Source of the DNA: Stemphylium vesicarium
Taxonomy: Eukaryota; Ascomycota; Dothideomycetes; Pleosporales; Pleosporaceae
Assembly (NCBI GenBank): GCA_004380135.1
Contig: QXCR01000100.1
Coordinates: 1-64,000 of the forward strand
Direction: 5' to 3'
DNA: 64,000 bases
In this document: in pieces, positions 32,305 to 44,563 of the stretch
How the letters are laid out: each line of letters begins with the position of its first letter
How positions within the stretch are numbered: the first letter of the stretch is position 1
Made by a program: the position numbers and the translations under genes
The notes under the pieces: model-generated
The model's input: only the letters and a program-made list of their open reading frames with translations
What the model was told of the DNA's origin: nothing
Databases searched by the model: none

Positions 32305-35300
32305 ATGTGACGTTTGGCTTGCATCATGCTTGGTTGCGGGTTCTTTTCTTGCTACTGCGCGCGCATACAGTACCTAGGACGTGAGGGGTGTACTAATGTT
32401 GCACACAGCTCACTCCAAAGGTTCAGGTCCGCGTCCCGCATAGCTCGGACGGACTCATTCTTGAGGACCTCTAGTACGATACGCGCCGTTTCACGCTATG
32501 TTCGTTTGCCTCGGCGATAGTTGCGGTCCTTTCTTTTGTCTTCTAGCCAGGAAGTAGCGGCGTTCGATCTTCCGAGCTGGAAAAGCGGTGCTATATGGGA
32601 AGCGGATCGAGGTGGAAGCTGCGCAGAGACGGGCCTTTCTTCAATGTAATACCATGTACAGTAGCCACCATAAGTCTTCGTATGTCGACAGGGAAAGTAT
32701 GGTGTAAGGGGAATGGAAATCAAGTTCAACAAGGTTTACATACTCGGATGAATGGCTTGTGATAAGTCTCGACCGCATTGCGCATTCGGAGCCGCATGAT
32801 GTTGAGGCCGATACTCAGACTATGGAGGTTATTCCGGGCAGGCGTAGGTATGTACCCCGGAGTTCGTATCTGCCGTCCATCGAGACTAGGGCAAACGACC
32901 CTGAGCCAGCGACCCTAAGCCAGCTAGTTCACATTTACCTTTGTTGCATTGTATAAGATCATAAGATCTAGATCATCATCTCGCATACCTAGCTTTCCCT
33001 AGAGCTCTTGTAGAAATTCGTCGGAGGATTACCTACATCAAGTGTCCAGTGTTGCGATTACTTGCATCGACCCTTGCTGGAAGGGAAGCCAGTCATGTAC
33101 GGTGACGTTGGCGGGAGTGTGGATGCAGGGACGGGGTTGTATGTAGTGCGAACGTAATGCACTGGCGCTACAAAGACGGACACATATTGTTGGGGCGACG
33201 GTGCTACATGCACAGTGCCTTTTGCAGAGACAACTGAGTCATCACTTTGGTAGTGGCTGAGGGGATCTGCCAAGCAAAAGGAGGGGTACATGGCGCTTCG
33301 TGATGTGGAGGGCGGGTGACGATCTGACTGAACATACGCTGGTGGTGAGAAATGGACGATGGCTAATGGGTCGGATCAGCAGCGTATTACACAGATCGCT
33401 GGTAGTCGGATCAACGTTCTGAGGGTAGAGAGCTACACGACGCCGTCTCTCGAGGAGTATCGACGGTCAAGCGGACGAAGGAAGGACACTAGGGCGGTAT
33501 TCACACTAGAGCACGAACCGCTCATGGGTCGCTCGCTCGGGACTCTCTCTCGCGCCCCAAGGAGCGGAAAAGTGGTCGGTCGCGTCGATCGTCTGTGCTA
33601 TTGGCGATGGCAGCGGACATTAGCTCTTTGACATATGTCAATCAACTCCCTTATACGATAGTGGTGGGCGCGGTCCGGCTATCGACGAGTTGAACACGCC
33701 ACTGAATGGTGACTCTTACCGGTCAGTCTGCGCGAACACGTGGAGGTGCATCTCTGAGGGCAAGGCAATGATTTGCGTGTGGGTCGATTCGCTGCAACTT
33801 GCACGATGATAGTGTTTTAGTGTTTGTGATACAGCAGCGACCCGGGTCCGCGACGCATTGCATGAGGTTGGTTGATCTACGATTGGTGCTGGGAGAGTAT
33901 GCTGTCTGCGTGCTGTCCGCTGGCCCATAGTCCTAATCCGACGAGCGTGCGTTAGGTAGTAGTCCCTTCCCGGGCGCCACCAGTCCCCTTTGCACCCAGC
34001 CATCTGTGAGACATGGTCACGATGGCAGGCCTGGGGGTTTGTCAGAAGGTCTCGGTCGGGGCAAAGGACACAAAGAGGGAAGCTGGGGAGGAGCAGATTT
34101 CACGATAGCCGATGGCCAGCCGCGGTTAAGCAGAAGATTCGAGTCTGGCCCCAGACGATTCATTTCTCCGGAAGCGTGGTCAATTTGCGCAGCCCTTCTC
34201 ACATGACCATGATGCTCTCTCCAGTAGCCGGCACCAGCATGGCCAGCCATCTAGCCATCCAGGGCTTCTTTGCTTGTTCTAACGCCTGCTGGACCCTGCA
34301 GCTCCTCGCGTCTGCCCCGCAGCTCTCTACCCAATATCGAACAGGTTCAGCACCCAAGTCCGGAATCCACTCCGCAGCAGTCCCAAACACATGCATGTGC
34401 TCATCCCGTTGCTTCTTGCTTAAAAAGTCAATTAACCGCCAATCACGGCTGCCAGGCCCCAACTGCCTCTTCTCTTTTTCCATCGTTTGCCTCAAGCAAT
34501 GCAGCAGCAGCCTGCTTAGGGATAACTGTCCGTCTTTTCTGCCTGTACTGTCACGGCCCGGTGGGCCATTGCTCTAGCCCTTTTGACCCTCTACCAGACC
34601 CGCTCTTGGGCCTCACGTCCCACGTCCGACGCCCACCAGCGCTCCACGTACCTTCGCATCGTGACCCACCAGCGCATTCCCACTTCACACACCGCGCTTC
34701 GAACCGCCCTAATGGCGCGTCTCGATAGCACTAGCAACTGAACCAGCTACTCTACCGCACTGTTCCATGGCCGCCGTTCATACGATACGGCACCGAGCTT
34801 CGGAAAGGCGCGTGGACTACAGTGCCGACCAGCTTTTTTGAGACAAGACGAAATCCTCCTAGCGTCACTTGACCCTACAAACGACGCTTCGCCCCGAGCT
34901 ATCGTTTATCGTGTCTTCAATACTTCCATTAATCAGTACTACGGCCTCCAATATCCCCTGACCGTCTGCCTGCCTGCTATCTAGGTATCCTTTTGTGCAA
35001 CGACATCCGCACATCCACCCATTCACACATCCAATTGTCCAGCATCTCAGTCAATCCATACCCAAATACAATCATCTAATTGCATTCCGCATATTGAGAC
35101 AAGCATCCGTAGATTATTACGCTAGCACGGCTGATCGTCACGCCTAATCGTAAGTTCAATGCCTGCCTGTCCGTTTACAAAAACTTCGGCTTAATTCAAT
35201 GCAGAAATCACACACACACAATTACTTGATCCTTCTCGATACACTTTCCGTCTGTGAAGTATATCGGTAGACTTCGGCCACGTCATATCCACACGTCCAA
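32305..35300. other. Gene-free interval and long leader of the cyclin gene
   Basis: 3 kb without a credible gene. Frames at 33990-34577 (+) and 34199-34495 (-) overlap each other and resemble nothing I know. A short CA repeat lies at 35209-35221. A possible 5' UTR intron (GTAAGT at 35150, AG at 35204) precedes the cyclin start. Confidence 0.4.
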
Positions 35301-36281
35301 ATGATCCAAGTCTGCTACTCCGCCCCTCCACTCAAGACCGTGCATCCGAGGCGACTCGTACTTGCACCGGTCATCCAAAACCAAACAACAATGAATCCTC
35401 CCACAGCACCCAACCCAGCGGGGGACGCAGGCGTTCTCCCAGAATTCACCAACCTCAGCCTCCAGGACGCACCATCACCGCCAGTAAACGACGACGACCT
35501 TGACGTGCTCAACATGTCACGCGAGACTGCTATGAAATTGATTGCACGCTCAATCATCGCCATAGCCAATGCAGCCGGCGACGTACCAGCAACACCGCCT
35601 CTGTCTCGGCCTGGAACGCCGGGTGGCAGGGAAAGCCAGCTCATACGACACCACCGGAGGACATCGTCCAGGCCAGCGACACCCATACCCGCCGAGAAAG
35701 AAAATCATCAACCCACAGAACTAGCTCCACCAGAAGCGGGTCATGATGAGCCCGTCACTATACACGACATTGGCGCCGGAGCGCAGCCCGAGTCCGTGCA
35801 ACGAGCCAACATGGCGAGAAAGTTTTTCTCCAAGACGGTGCCAAAAGTCGGTGTTGAGGAATACATGAACCGGATTCAGAGATTTTGTCCCTTATCAACG
35901 GCTGTTTGGCTGGCAGCTGGATCCTACATGCTGCGACTATGCGTTATCGATAGGAGCGTCCCACTTACCTACCGCACCATGCATCGTCTTATCTTAGCCT
36001 GTGCGCTGGTGGCAATGAAGGCCTTGGAGGACCACCGGTGGCCACAGAAGCGCTTCGCGGCGGTCGGAGGTGTCGATGAGGCGGCGCTCAGCCGACTGGA
36101 GCTATGCGTCGAATTTTTGCTGGCTTTCGACGTCCAGATCTTCACAGCGGAGAAGCTCAAGGAACTCACACTGCAACTGCAGAAGGCGGGACAGGCGGCG
36201 ACCTTGACATGCAGACTACCGAAAAACTTCAACCTTAAGCTGGGCAGCAACGCGAAGATGCGAAACGCACAAGTCGCGTGA
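35301..36281 (+). CDS. PHO80/PCL-type cyclin
   Basis: Single-exon protein of 326 aa from ATG 35301, or 296 aa from ATG 35391 (context AACAACAATG), which I favour. The cyclin box lies at about residues 170-285: FFSKTVPKVGVEEYMNRIQR, PLSTAVWLAAGSYMLRLC, MHRLILACALVAMKALEDHR and the later LELCVEFLLAFDVQIFTAEK. This arrangement is that of Pho80-like cyclins, which partner Pho85-type kinases in phosphate sensing and glycogen control (PREG in Neurospora). The region before it is Pro/Thr-rich with likely phosphorylation sites (PPLSRPGTPGG). The C-terminal tail is basic. Which PHO80-family member this is cannot be told. Confidence 0.8.
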   Translation: MIQVCYSAPPLKTVHPRRLVLAPVIQNQTTMNPPTAPNPAGDAGVLPEFTNLSLQDAPSPPVNDDDLDVLNMSRETAMKLIARSIIAIANAAGDVPATPPLSRPGTPGGRESQLIRHHRRTSSRPATPIPAEKENHQPTELAPPEAGHDEPVTIHDIGAGAQPESVQRANMARKFFSKTVPKVGVEEYMNRIQRFCPLSTAVWLAAGSYMLRLCVIDRSVPLTYRTMHRLILACALVAMKALEDHRWPQKRFAAVGGVDEAALSRLELCVEFLLAFDVQIFTAEKLKELTLQLQKAGQAATLTCRLPKNFNLKLGSNAKMRNAQVA

Positions 36282-37046
36282 GTGCTAGGTACGAGGGAGA
36301 AGGTCATTTTCTCCATTGTTTGGAATTTTTAGGATATCCCCCGTGAGTATGGAAAAAGGCGTTTGGTTAGCAAAACAGAGGCATTGCGAGCCAGGGACGC
36401 GTCCAATCTGTACTATAGACACTCTGAAGTGTGTAGAAGGGAAATGTTGAATTTGGTTGACGTAAACAAACAATGCAACGAAAGCCCACTTTTGGCGGTT
36501 GTTTGTGGAGACCCGAGTTGGTAGATTCAGGTACCGTTCCAGATCGGATGTTCTGGACCCGGAGTAATGTTAGGGGATGTTTACCGATGTTGACGAAGGA
36601 GCGGATAAGCAGAATACGATGAATCAATAGCGTCGGTATGAGCCGACTAGATGTAGAAGATGCGCCTTCTTTGGCATGGTGTTGAGGCTGCGCAATGGGA
36701 ATGTGCATCCTTGTTACGGGCAGGTCTAGCTTGCGCGGCAACGACGATCGTGCCCCTGGCGCGCCACATATTGCTTGAATGATTCCAGACTTGCATCCTT
36801 CACTTTTACTTTAGTACTAACATTCACCGCGCTTTACCTGCCCCCCCACACATCTGCCATTCTCATTCCAGCCGATAAACGTCCATCGCTATCGCATTCC
36901 ACATAAGCCCATTTCGTGTTTACCCCGCCATCCCGTCCAATCTCGAATCGCGTTCTCGCACCGCCGCCCGCCTCTGTTGAGGGCGACTCTCTCTCGCTTT
37001 ACCGCCTCGCCTCGACTGTCGCTCGCTACTCTCCCAATCGCCCACC
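36282..37046. other. Intergenic interval
   Basis: 765 bases with the cyclin 3' UTR and the KRE9-like promoter. A C-run at 36841-36846 is the only notable tract. Confidence 0.35.
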
Positions 37047-38045
37047 ATGACGCGGATACTTGTTCCCTTCGCCGCAGTCGTCGCCGCCCTCTCTCCACTC
37101 GTACACGCTGGTATCAAGTTCACGTCGCCAGCAGCGGGTGACAAGCTCACAGCGGGCACTGCCATCGCAGTGAAATGGGAGGAAGCCGGTTCAGGCCCTG
37201 AGCTTGCGGACCTACTGAGTTATCAGTTGCAGCTGATAGTAGGAGGTAACAAGGGCGAGGAACAGGTAAGCTGCGACACGACAATGCCGTCATGAGCAGT
37301 GTACTGACTACAAGAATAGACTGTAGCAGCTACCATCACAACGAGCGGTCTCTTCTCTGCAGGCAACTCAGCTTCGGGATTGGTTGCAGATGACGCATCA
37401 GACGATCTGAAAACTGCCAATGGCTAGTATGTCCTCTCAAGCCCCGAACCCCTACAGCAACCGACTAACTCCAGCCTTCTAGCTTCGTCAAGATGATCGC
37501 AGTCGGAAAGACTGGTGGCCAATTCATCACCTACTCGGACCGTTTCGCATACACTGGCATGAAGGGCAAGGGCAAACTCAGCGAGGCTGTAAAGAAAGCT
37601 GCTACGAACGTCGACGGTACAGATGGGCCTGAGAGCGAAGACACCTTGGCCGATGCCGCGGACCCCGCTGCGACGGCCGCTCCCGATGGCGACCTATACG
37701 AACAGGAATACACAATGCAGACGGGATTGACTCGCTATGCGCCTATGCAACCCGTGCCGCCAACCAAGATCACGGCGACCAACATGAAGCCGCTGTACCC
37801 TACCAGCAGCGTAAAGACTGCCAAGACGAAGCTACCGATCCCGAGTCAGGTTACTACCCTCACGCAGAGTCAGACATTCTCTACCAAGAGTGTAGAGAAC
37901 ACAGTACGTTATAGAACCGACTGGGAGCAAGCTCTCGCCGCGCTTGTCGCACCATTCGGGCATTTTGCTAACATACACTCAGGTCGCCGCGGCTCCCCAC
38001 GCAACCGACGATATGGCCAAGTACCTCAGGCGTTGGCAGGACTAG
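37047..38045 (+). CDS. KRE9/KNH1-family secreted cell-wall protein
   Basis: Four exons: 37047-37265, 37320-37426, 37483-37903 and 37983-38045 (269 aa). A signal peptide covers about residues 1-21 (ILVPFAAVVAALSPLVHAG). The following domain opens with IKFTSPAAGDKLTAGTAIAV, a typical start of the fungal Kre9/Knh1 N-terminal fold, and continues with LLSYQLQLIVGGN and YFVKMIAVGKTGGQFITYSD. The second half is Thr/Pro-rich and the C terminus basic, with a conserved YTMQTGLTRYAPMQP block. Yeast Kre9 and Knh1 are needed for cell-surface beta-1,6-glucan assembly. No hydrophobic GPI signal is visible at the C terminus. Confidence 0.85.
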
Positions 38046-38628
38046 ACATCCTCTCCTGAAGATCAGTGCGACGCCTCATGGCTGTCTCTCTGCACCTAGA
38101 AGGGTATGTGGACTAGGTACATGACTCCACTTCTCACCTTGAGAAATCTCGCCGGATTCTTCTTTTCAGTGTCGGTTTCGATGATTTTTTATGCTCAAGC
38201 GAACTTCTGACCATTGCTCGCGAACTTGAGCATACGAAAAGCTCGGTTACTGGACAACGGCATGGCATGATACAGGTGTTTGGAGCTTAATGATTCTTAT
38301 TAGCGTTGGACGCTGGCTTGCTGTGGGTCATGGAGTTTTAGACATGATTCTGTAGTTCTACGCACACTAGCTATTGCATGAATGACAATGTTTTAATGAC
38401 ACTTTGCTAGGAGCGCGCCTACCAATACTTGCATTGTGGTCACCATGTCCCATTGTTAGAAGAGAAGCGCCTTCCCTCATCCATAGAGCTAACGAATCGC
38501 ACAACCGCGGCTACCCGCACTCGTCAGACTCAGGCCTCACCCCACCACCCCACCTTCCCAACTCGTAGCTATCTCTCGCACCTAACAAACAAGCTCGTAA
38601 GCTCCTCCAAGCTTGCCGGCTCTATCCC
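38046..38628. other. Intergenic interval
   Basis: About 580 bases; C/T/A-rich toward the right, consistent with the next gene's promoter. No other feature was seen. Confidence 0.35.
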
Positions 38629-38781
38629 ATGCGCACCCTCTTACCCCAAATCCGTCGTTCTCTTCGACACACCCTGCGCACTACTACACGAACGTCGCAA
38701 CGAGCCACAAGCCCTGCGACAGCAACACCGTGCTTCTACAGCTTATCTGCAGAGAGCGAAAGCTGGATTAACGTGACCAAG

Positions 38782-40419
38782 ATGGCCATCGCCGAGAACT
38801 ATGAAGATGTGCTCAAGGGCAAGTACCCGGCTAAGGAGCACGCGAAGAAGGTTAAGGAGTGGCTTGTGAGCAAGGGAGGGGATAAGAATGGAACGATTTA
38901 TCTAGAGGCACAGAAGCAGAAGTTGAATGAGGTATGTAGTTTTCGGGTGGTGTGTAAGGGTGAGTAAGTGGTAGTGGCTGACATTGAGTTTAGGACAATG
39001 ATGGTGAAGCCCCGTTCAGGTATGACGAATATTGTATATTGCACTAAGTGTGCAAGGGTTCAACTAACAACATAATCGTAGACAACGGCGATACTTCTTC
39101 TATCTCAGTGGTTGCGAGCTTCCGGACTCGTATCTCAAGTATGAGATGGCCACTGAGAAGTTGACGCTCTTCATTCCTCCTGTTGAGCCTGATGAGGTCA
39201 TCTGGTCAGGTCTGCCTATGAGCCCAGAGGAAGCCAAAGCGAAATACGATATTGACGAATGCTTTACCACAAACGAGGTCAACTCGCATCTTGCAAGCAC
39301 ATCTGAGTCTGGGCAGTCGACAATCTACGCCATTCCAGAGCAGGTGTCCGACCACATTACTTTCCTCTCTTACAAGGAGAAGGAGTTTAAGCAGCTCAAG
39401 ACCGCTATCGAGTACTGCCGTGTCATTAAGACCGATTACGAGATTGCTCTTATCCGCAAGGCAAACGCTATCTCCACAGCTGCACACGAGGCTGTTATGA
39501 AGGCTGCGCCTAAAGCGCAAAATGAATGCGAGCTCGAAGCCGTCTTCCTCAAGGCTTGTGTAGAGCGCAATGCGAAGAACCAAGCCTACCACTCTATTGT
39601 CGCTGCAGGCGAAAATGCCGCCACACTCCACTACGTCCACAACGCCACGCCAATCAAAGACCAGAACCTTTTGTTGCTGGACGCTGGGTGTGAACTTGAC
39701 TGCTACGCCTCAGATATCACGCGAACGTTCCCAATCAAAGGCGAATTCACTACAGAGTCTCTTGCCATTTACAAGATTGTCTTAGATATGCAGAACCAAT
39801 GCATTAATGCGCTCAAGGCTGGTGTCAACTGGGACCATGTTCATGAGCTTGCGCATAAAATTGCTATCAAGGGGCTGCTGGGTCTCGGTCTCTTAAAGGG
39901 AGATGCGGCTGAGCTGTTTGATAAGAGGATCAGTGTGGCGTTCTTCCCGCACGGTCTGGGGCATTATCTTGGTAAGGCTCCATATGTTTCTCTTTCGTAA
40001 TACACTAAATGCTGACCTAACGCAGGCCTTGACACGCATGACTCGGGAGGCAATGCAAACTACGCGGATAAAGATGTCATGTTCCGCTACCTCAGGACCA
40101 GGGGGACCCTACCTGAGCGCAGTGTCATCACTGTCGAACCCGGCATCTACTTCTGCAGGTTCATCATCGAGCCATATCTCAAGGACGAAGAGAAGAAGAA
40201 GTACATTGACGAAAGCGTGCTGGAGAAGTACTGGAGTGTCGGAGGTGTACGAATCGAAGGTAAGTGGAGAAGTGGCAGTGACATGCAGGTCCACCTTCGG
40301 GGATTTTGATGAACTGACATGTCGCAGATAATGTGCTCATTACGAAGGACGGTCATGAAAACCTAACGCCGACACCCAAGGAGATCGACGACATCACTCA
40401 GCTTGTCAAGTCTACATAG
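38782..40419 (+). CDS. pepP: Xaa-Pro aminopeptidase, PEPP type
   Basis: Five exons from ATG 38782: 38782-38931, 38994-39019, 39082-39971, 40026-40259 and 40328-40419 (463 aa). It removes N-terminal residues from peptides with proline second. The start MAIAENYEDVLKGKYPAKEH and APFRQRRYFFYLSGCELPDS match fungal PEPP enzymes. Metal ligands of the M24 'pita-bread' fold are visible: LLLDAGCELDCYASDITRTF (two Asp), FFPHGLGHYLGLDTHD (His), ITVEPGIYF and GVRIEDNVLIT (two Glu). The second exon is only 26 nt. The frame extends upstream to ATG 38629 and would add 51 Arg-rich residues that look like a mitochondrial presequence. Confidence 0.92.
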
Positions 40420-40986
40420 TGCCGGAGAATATTTCTACGAGTGGCTCAGGCTATGCCCAATGCATACAAAGACCCAACTTCTCTGCTGATGCATAAGAGC
40501 GTGAACACCTCCTCGTTGCACTTGATTCTAGGCTGAAATATAAGACTTCGACGCCTGTTTCTCCAACCGAATGATGAATATGTATCCTCCACTCATCCTT
40601 CACTCATCTCTATTTCGCCATACATTTTTATCTTCTTCTGTGCTTGTTTCTCTCTTTCTCTTTCAAACACGCATGCACGTTTCCCTTTCGGGCACGGACA
40701 TTGTGGTCCGTTCCCGCATAATTGGTGGGCGTATCATCCCTGCTTGTTTCACCCACCTCATCTATCCGATATTAGTCCTAGTCACGTTTGACGTTTTTTC
40801 GAATCCGAGATCCACCATTTGCCTCTACATTTCTCTAGAAACATTCCGCAAAGAGAAATGTTCCACGCCAATGCTGTCAAATTAAAGGAGTGTGGAGGTG
40901 GCTGTGACGGAATTCCAAGGTCCGGGTTAGGGCCTGGGCGGATGTATCGGCAGGACTACGAACGACAGTGATGAGTGAGAGATGGA
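40420..40986. other. Intergenic interval
   Basis: Contains the pepP 3' UTR and the upstream part of the GH26 promoter. A C/T-rich tract lies around 40620-40670. No gene was seen. Confidence 0.35.
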
Positions 40987-40995
40987 TATATAAAA
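40987..40995 (+). promoter_or_regulatory. TATA box of the GH26 mannanase gene
   Basis: TATATAAAA lies 82 bases upstream of the GH26 start codon, the usual spacing for a fungal TATA box with a short leader. Confidence 0.6.
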
Positions 40996-41076
40996 CCAAG
41001 TCGAAGTGGCTGTGTTTGGGTATTGCAGAGCATTCCTTTGAGCTTTACTTCTTCTTCGTCTTCCTCTTTTGACACC

Positions 41077-42587
41077 ATGTTTCGTTTCGGGTTTGCTGCT
41101 GCTGCCCTGCTTGGGGTCGCTGCGGGACAGAAGACTACACTTCAAGCTGAGAATGCTGCTCTCACTGGCACAACAGTATCTTCCTCCGTTGCTGGCTACA
41201 CGGGTAAGTGAATGAGTTCTGCTAGCCCAGGCAACTCCAATTGACTTTGTGGTTAGGAACTGGATACGTCGACGGTTTCTCAGATGCTACGGATAAGGTC
41301 ACTTTCACCTTCTCCCCAGAGTCAGCAGGTCTGCACGAGTGAGCGGCATCAACATTTGAACTGTCAGTAGGAAGTGCACTGACTTGGTATCCTTTTAGTG
41401 TGGAATTGATCTACAACGGCCCCAATGGAGACAAATACACGTACGTTGTCTTCAACGGTGCTGGCGGGAGTCAAGTCAGCCTGCCAGCTACGACAAACTG
41501 GACGACCGTGTCTGCCGGACAAGTCATGCTGAAAGCTGGCAACAACACGATCGAGATCCAAAACAATTGGGGCTGGTACCTCATCGACGCCATCACCCTG
41601 GCACCCTCCGCTGAGCGAGGCCCCCACAAGGTGACCACGACACCAGTCAACCCGAACGCCGACGCCGATGCCAAAGCGCTGATGAGCTACCTCGGCAGCA
41701 TCTATGGCAAGAACATACTCTCCGGCCAACAAGACCAAGCCTCTCTCGACTGGGTGGCACAAAACGTAGGCAAGACGCCCGCGATCCTCGGCAGCGACTT
41801 GATGGACTACACCGAGTCGCGCACCTCTCGCGGCGCCTCCTCCCAAGACGTCGACCACTCCCTCGCCTTTGCCAAGAAAGGTGGCATCGTAGCCATGGTC
41901 TGGCACTGGGGCGCGCCCACCGGCCTCTATGACACAGCTGAACAGCCGTGGTACTCGGGCTTCTACACCAAGGCCACAGACTTCAACATCGCCACCGCGG
42001 TCGCCGACACAACCAACGCAAACTACACACTCCTCATCAAAGACATCGACACCATCGCCATCCAGCTCAAGAAACTACAAGATGCCGGCGTTCCCGTGCT
42101 CTGGCGCCCCCTCCACGAAGCCGAAGGCGGCTGGTTCTGGTGGGGAGCCCAAGGCCCCGAACCCTGCAAGAAACTCTACAAGATCCTCTACGACCGCCTA
42201 ACCAACCACCACAACCTCAATAACCTCATCTGGGTCTGGAACTCCATCGCACCCGAGTGGTACCCCGGCGACGACGTCGTGGACATCGTGTCCGCGGATG
42301 CGTATGCACAGGGTGACCACGGCCCGCAGTCTGCGACGTACAACTCGCTGCTTAAACTTACAAATGATACGAAGATTATTGCGGCGACGGAGGTGGGCAG
42401 TGTTATGGAGCCTGCGCAGTTGAAGGCGTATCAAGCGGATTGGGTGTACTTTTGTGTGTGGAGTGGTGAGTTTATCAGTGGTGGGGAGTGGAATAGTTTG
42501 GACTTTTTGAAGGAGGTGTATGGCGATGAGTATGTGTTGACGTTGGATGAGATTGCGGGGTGGAAGGATGGTGCTGCGAAGGCTTGA
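41077..42587 (+). CDS. GH26 endo-beta-1,4-mannanase with N-terminal CBM35
   Basis: Three exons: 41077-41203, 41257-41338 and 41399-42587 (465 aa). It is secreted (signal peptide about 1-17, FRFGFAAAALLGVAAG). A CBM35-like beta-sandwich occupies about residues 18-140 (LQAENAALTGTTVSSSVAGY, then NTIEIQNNWGWYLIDAITLA). The GH26 barrel follows. The acid/base Glu is in WRPLHEAEGGWFWWG and the nucleophile Glu in IAATEVGSV; VWHWGAPTGLY and WVWNSIAPEWYPGDD are further GH26 signatures. It would cleave mannans of plant cell walls. A TATA box precedes it. The codon third position changes sharply from C to G/T at about 42290. Confidence 0.93.
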
Positions 42588-42961
42588 TTGGGAGGCTGAG
42601 GGTTGGAGGTGGTTGGCGACGACTTGGTTTCCTTGAACTACTGTCGTGGGGGTTTCTTGTGTCTTTTTCTTCTTCTTTTCTTTGCTGTCTTCAGTCCTTC
42701 ATTCTCTTCTTTCTGTATACACATTATGCCTGGGTTTTTACCCAAGACTACCTAGGTAGGCTGTGCTGGGTCTAGCGCTAGTAAGCGAGGCCTGAGGCGG
42801 TATCACTAGTCAGTTGGTTCATGGCTACCTAGAGGCTGACCTGTACATATAAAAACTATCAAGCTTTTCTTGCATCAACATTTGCATTGCCTTTGGCCAG
42901 TTCTTCACCTGACATAGCGCTTCTCATCTCGCACCCCGGCCACATCAACCAAGAAAAAACA
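42588..42961. promoter_or_regulatory. Intergenic region with TATA box for the Nudix gene
   Basis: 374 bases with the GH26 3' UTR (T-rich) and the Nudix promoter. TATAAAA at 42848-42854 lies 108 bases before the Nudix ATG. Confidence 0.5.
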
Positions 42962-43587
42962 ATGGCAGAAGCCCAGCGACCCAAAGTCGGCGTCGGAGTC
43001 ATCATCCACGATGAGGCTGGTAACATTGTTATGGGCGAACGCGCAGGCAGTCATGGTGCTGGTATATATTCGCCCTCCGCTCTTATACTCTCTTCAATTC
43101 ACGCCTCACAATAACACAACGTGCAGGTACCCTACAATGTCCCGGCGGCCACCTCGAATACGGCGAATCCTTTGCCGAAACCGCCGCAAGAGAAGTCCTA
43201 GAAGAAACAGGCCTGATCGTAGGCAACATCAAGTTCCTTACGGCGACTAACGATGTGTTTGGCGAGGGCAAGCATTACGTTACTATTTTCGTTACGTGTA
43301 CTATAACGGGCGAGAATAAGGTGCCACAGGTATGCGAACCCTTATGACCCCGTTTCCCTTTTTCACACACTCTCGATCCCTCTCGTGAAGAGATGTCGTT
43401 GACATCGTGATAGCCGATGGAACCGCATAAATGCGCAGCTTGGCAATGGGTCCCTTGGGGCACCATGTGGGCTTGGGCGGGGGAGCAGGCGCAGGCTGAG
43501 AAGGAGGGCAGAGAGGTGGAGAGGAAGATGTTTCTGCCCCTTGTGAATCTCTGGAGAGAGTACCCGGAGTTGGAGAATGCGTTGTGA
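42962..43587 (+). CDS. Nudix hydrolase
   Basis: Three exons: 42962-43061, 43127-43329 and 43414-43587 (158 aa). The Nudix box is complete across the second exon: GGHLEYGESFAETAARE then VLEETGL, that is Gx5Ex7REUxEExGU, with the metal-binding Glu residues present. The rest of the fold is typical of small MutT/NUDT15-like proteins (PKVGVGVIIHDEAGNIVMGE at the start, W-x-W-V-P-W later). Members hydrolyse nucleoside diphosphates linked to another group; the substrate cannot be read from sequence, though the size and layout fit nucleotide-pool sanitising types. Cytosolic; no targeting signal is seen. Confidence 0.9.
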
Positions 43588-44563
43588 AGCTGTGGGGGCT
43601 GTCGAAAGCGAAGTGGAAAGGTAGCGGGCTTACCGATAGTACGTTCTGGAGGAACGGCTGTCGTGCGGAATTCGTAGACTTTCCTTGCACACATCATCAC
43701 GGAGATTGTGCTTCGAGAATGATGACAATTAGATGACCATCTCCAAGTATGTGCATACATCCCTCGATATTCTCGGCATGTTGCAGACTCGATCACGGAG
43801 CCGGGCGAGAAACAATAGCATGAGATATTTCACCGATAATCAACTTTCTATTCTTCAGCGGGCGGCATGTCTCGCCCTCTAACAAGCAATATCCGAACGC
43901 CCGATGAGGCCCTCAGGCCTCTTTCTTCCGCAATATACCCACGTCGAGTAACCGTTCCGTGATCGGTTCGGTCCCCTCGGAATCACACCCGCCTCCTACG
44001 TTCCCCCACCCTTGCACCATCTCGCATCACCTCACACATGCAAACATCGACCTGACATCTCAACCCCAGGAACTGAATCCTCCATCCAGACTATTAAAAA
44101 TAGAGCGACCAGGAAAACTTGTTGCAGGAATGTTGCCCCGCTATCCCCGCATAATACCGCCCCCTTCAGAAACTACCCAGGAACAGACCCAACCAGGAAC
44201 AAGCAGGGATATCCGGGGCGAGGATATGCGGCGCGAAACCTTAGGAGGTGAGAGAATCCCTAATTCATTGAAATATCGGGGCAGAATCTCGTCGTATATG
44301 ATTATTTTGTGGGGTTGTTTTGGCGGGCGATTGGATTGGGGGTGAAAGGCGTGAGTCTCAGGGTCGCTGTGCCACGTTTTTGATCCCCGGGAATGTCATC
44401 ATCAGAGTGAAGGGGGCTTAGGGGGCTTTTTGGTCATTTCCGGCGAGGGTACTAATTGAGGGTCTCGCGGGCTGTCGTTCTCTTTGTTCATTCATCACTT
44501 GGTGCTTTCCTTGACTTTTACACTCGCTCAACTTGTTTGAGCTGCGTTCCTTGTCCAACAGTT
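43588..44563. other. Intergenic interval
   Basis: About 975 bases containing the Nudix 3' UTR and the promoter of the SLT-LysM gene. Overlapping frames at 43275-44345 look non-coding. Confidence 0.4.

Noticed and set aside
33990..34577. 195-codon plus-strand frame and opposing 98-codon minus-strand frame
   Set aside because: No family resemblance, mutual overlap, and no supporting splice or promoter pattern.
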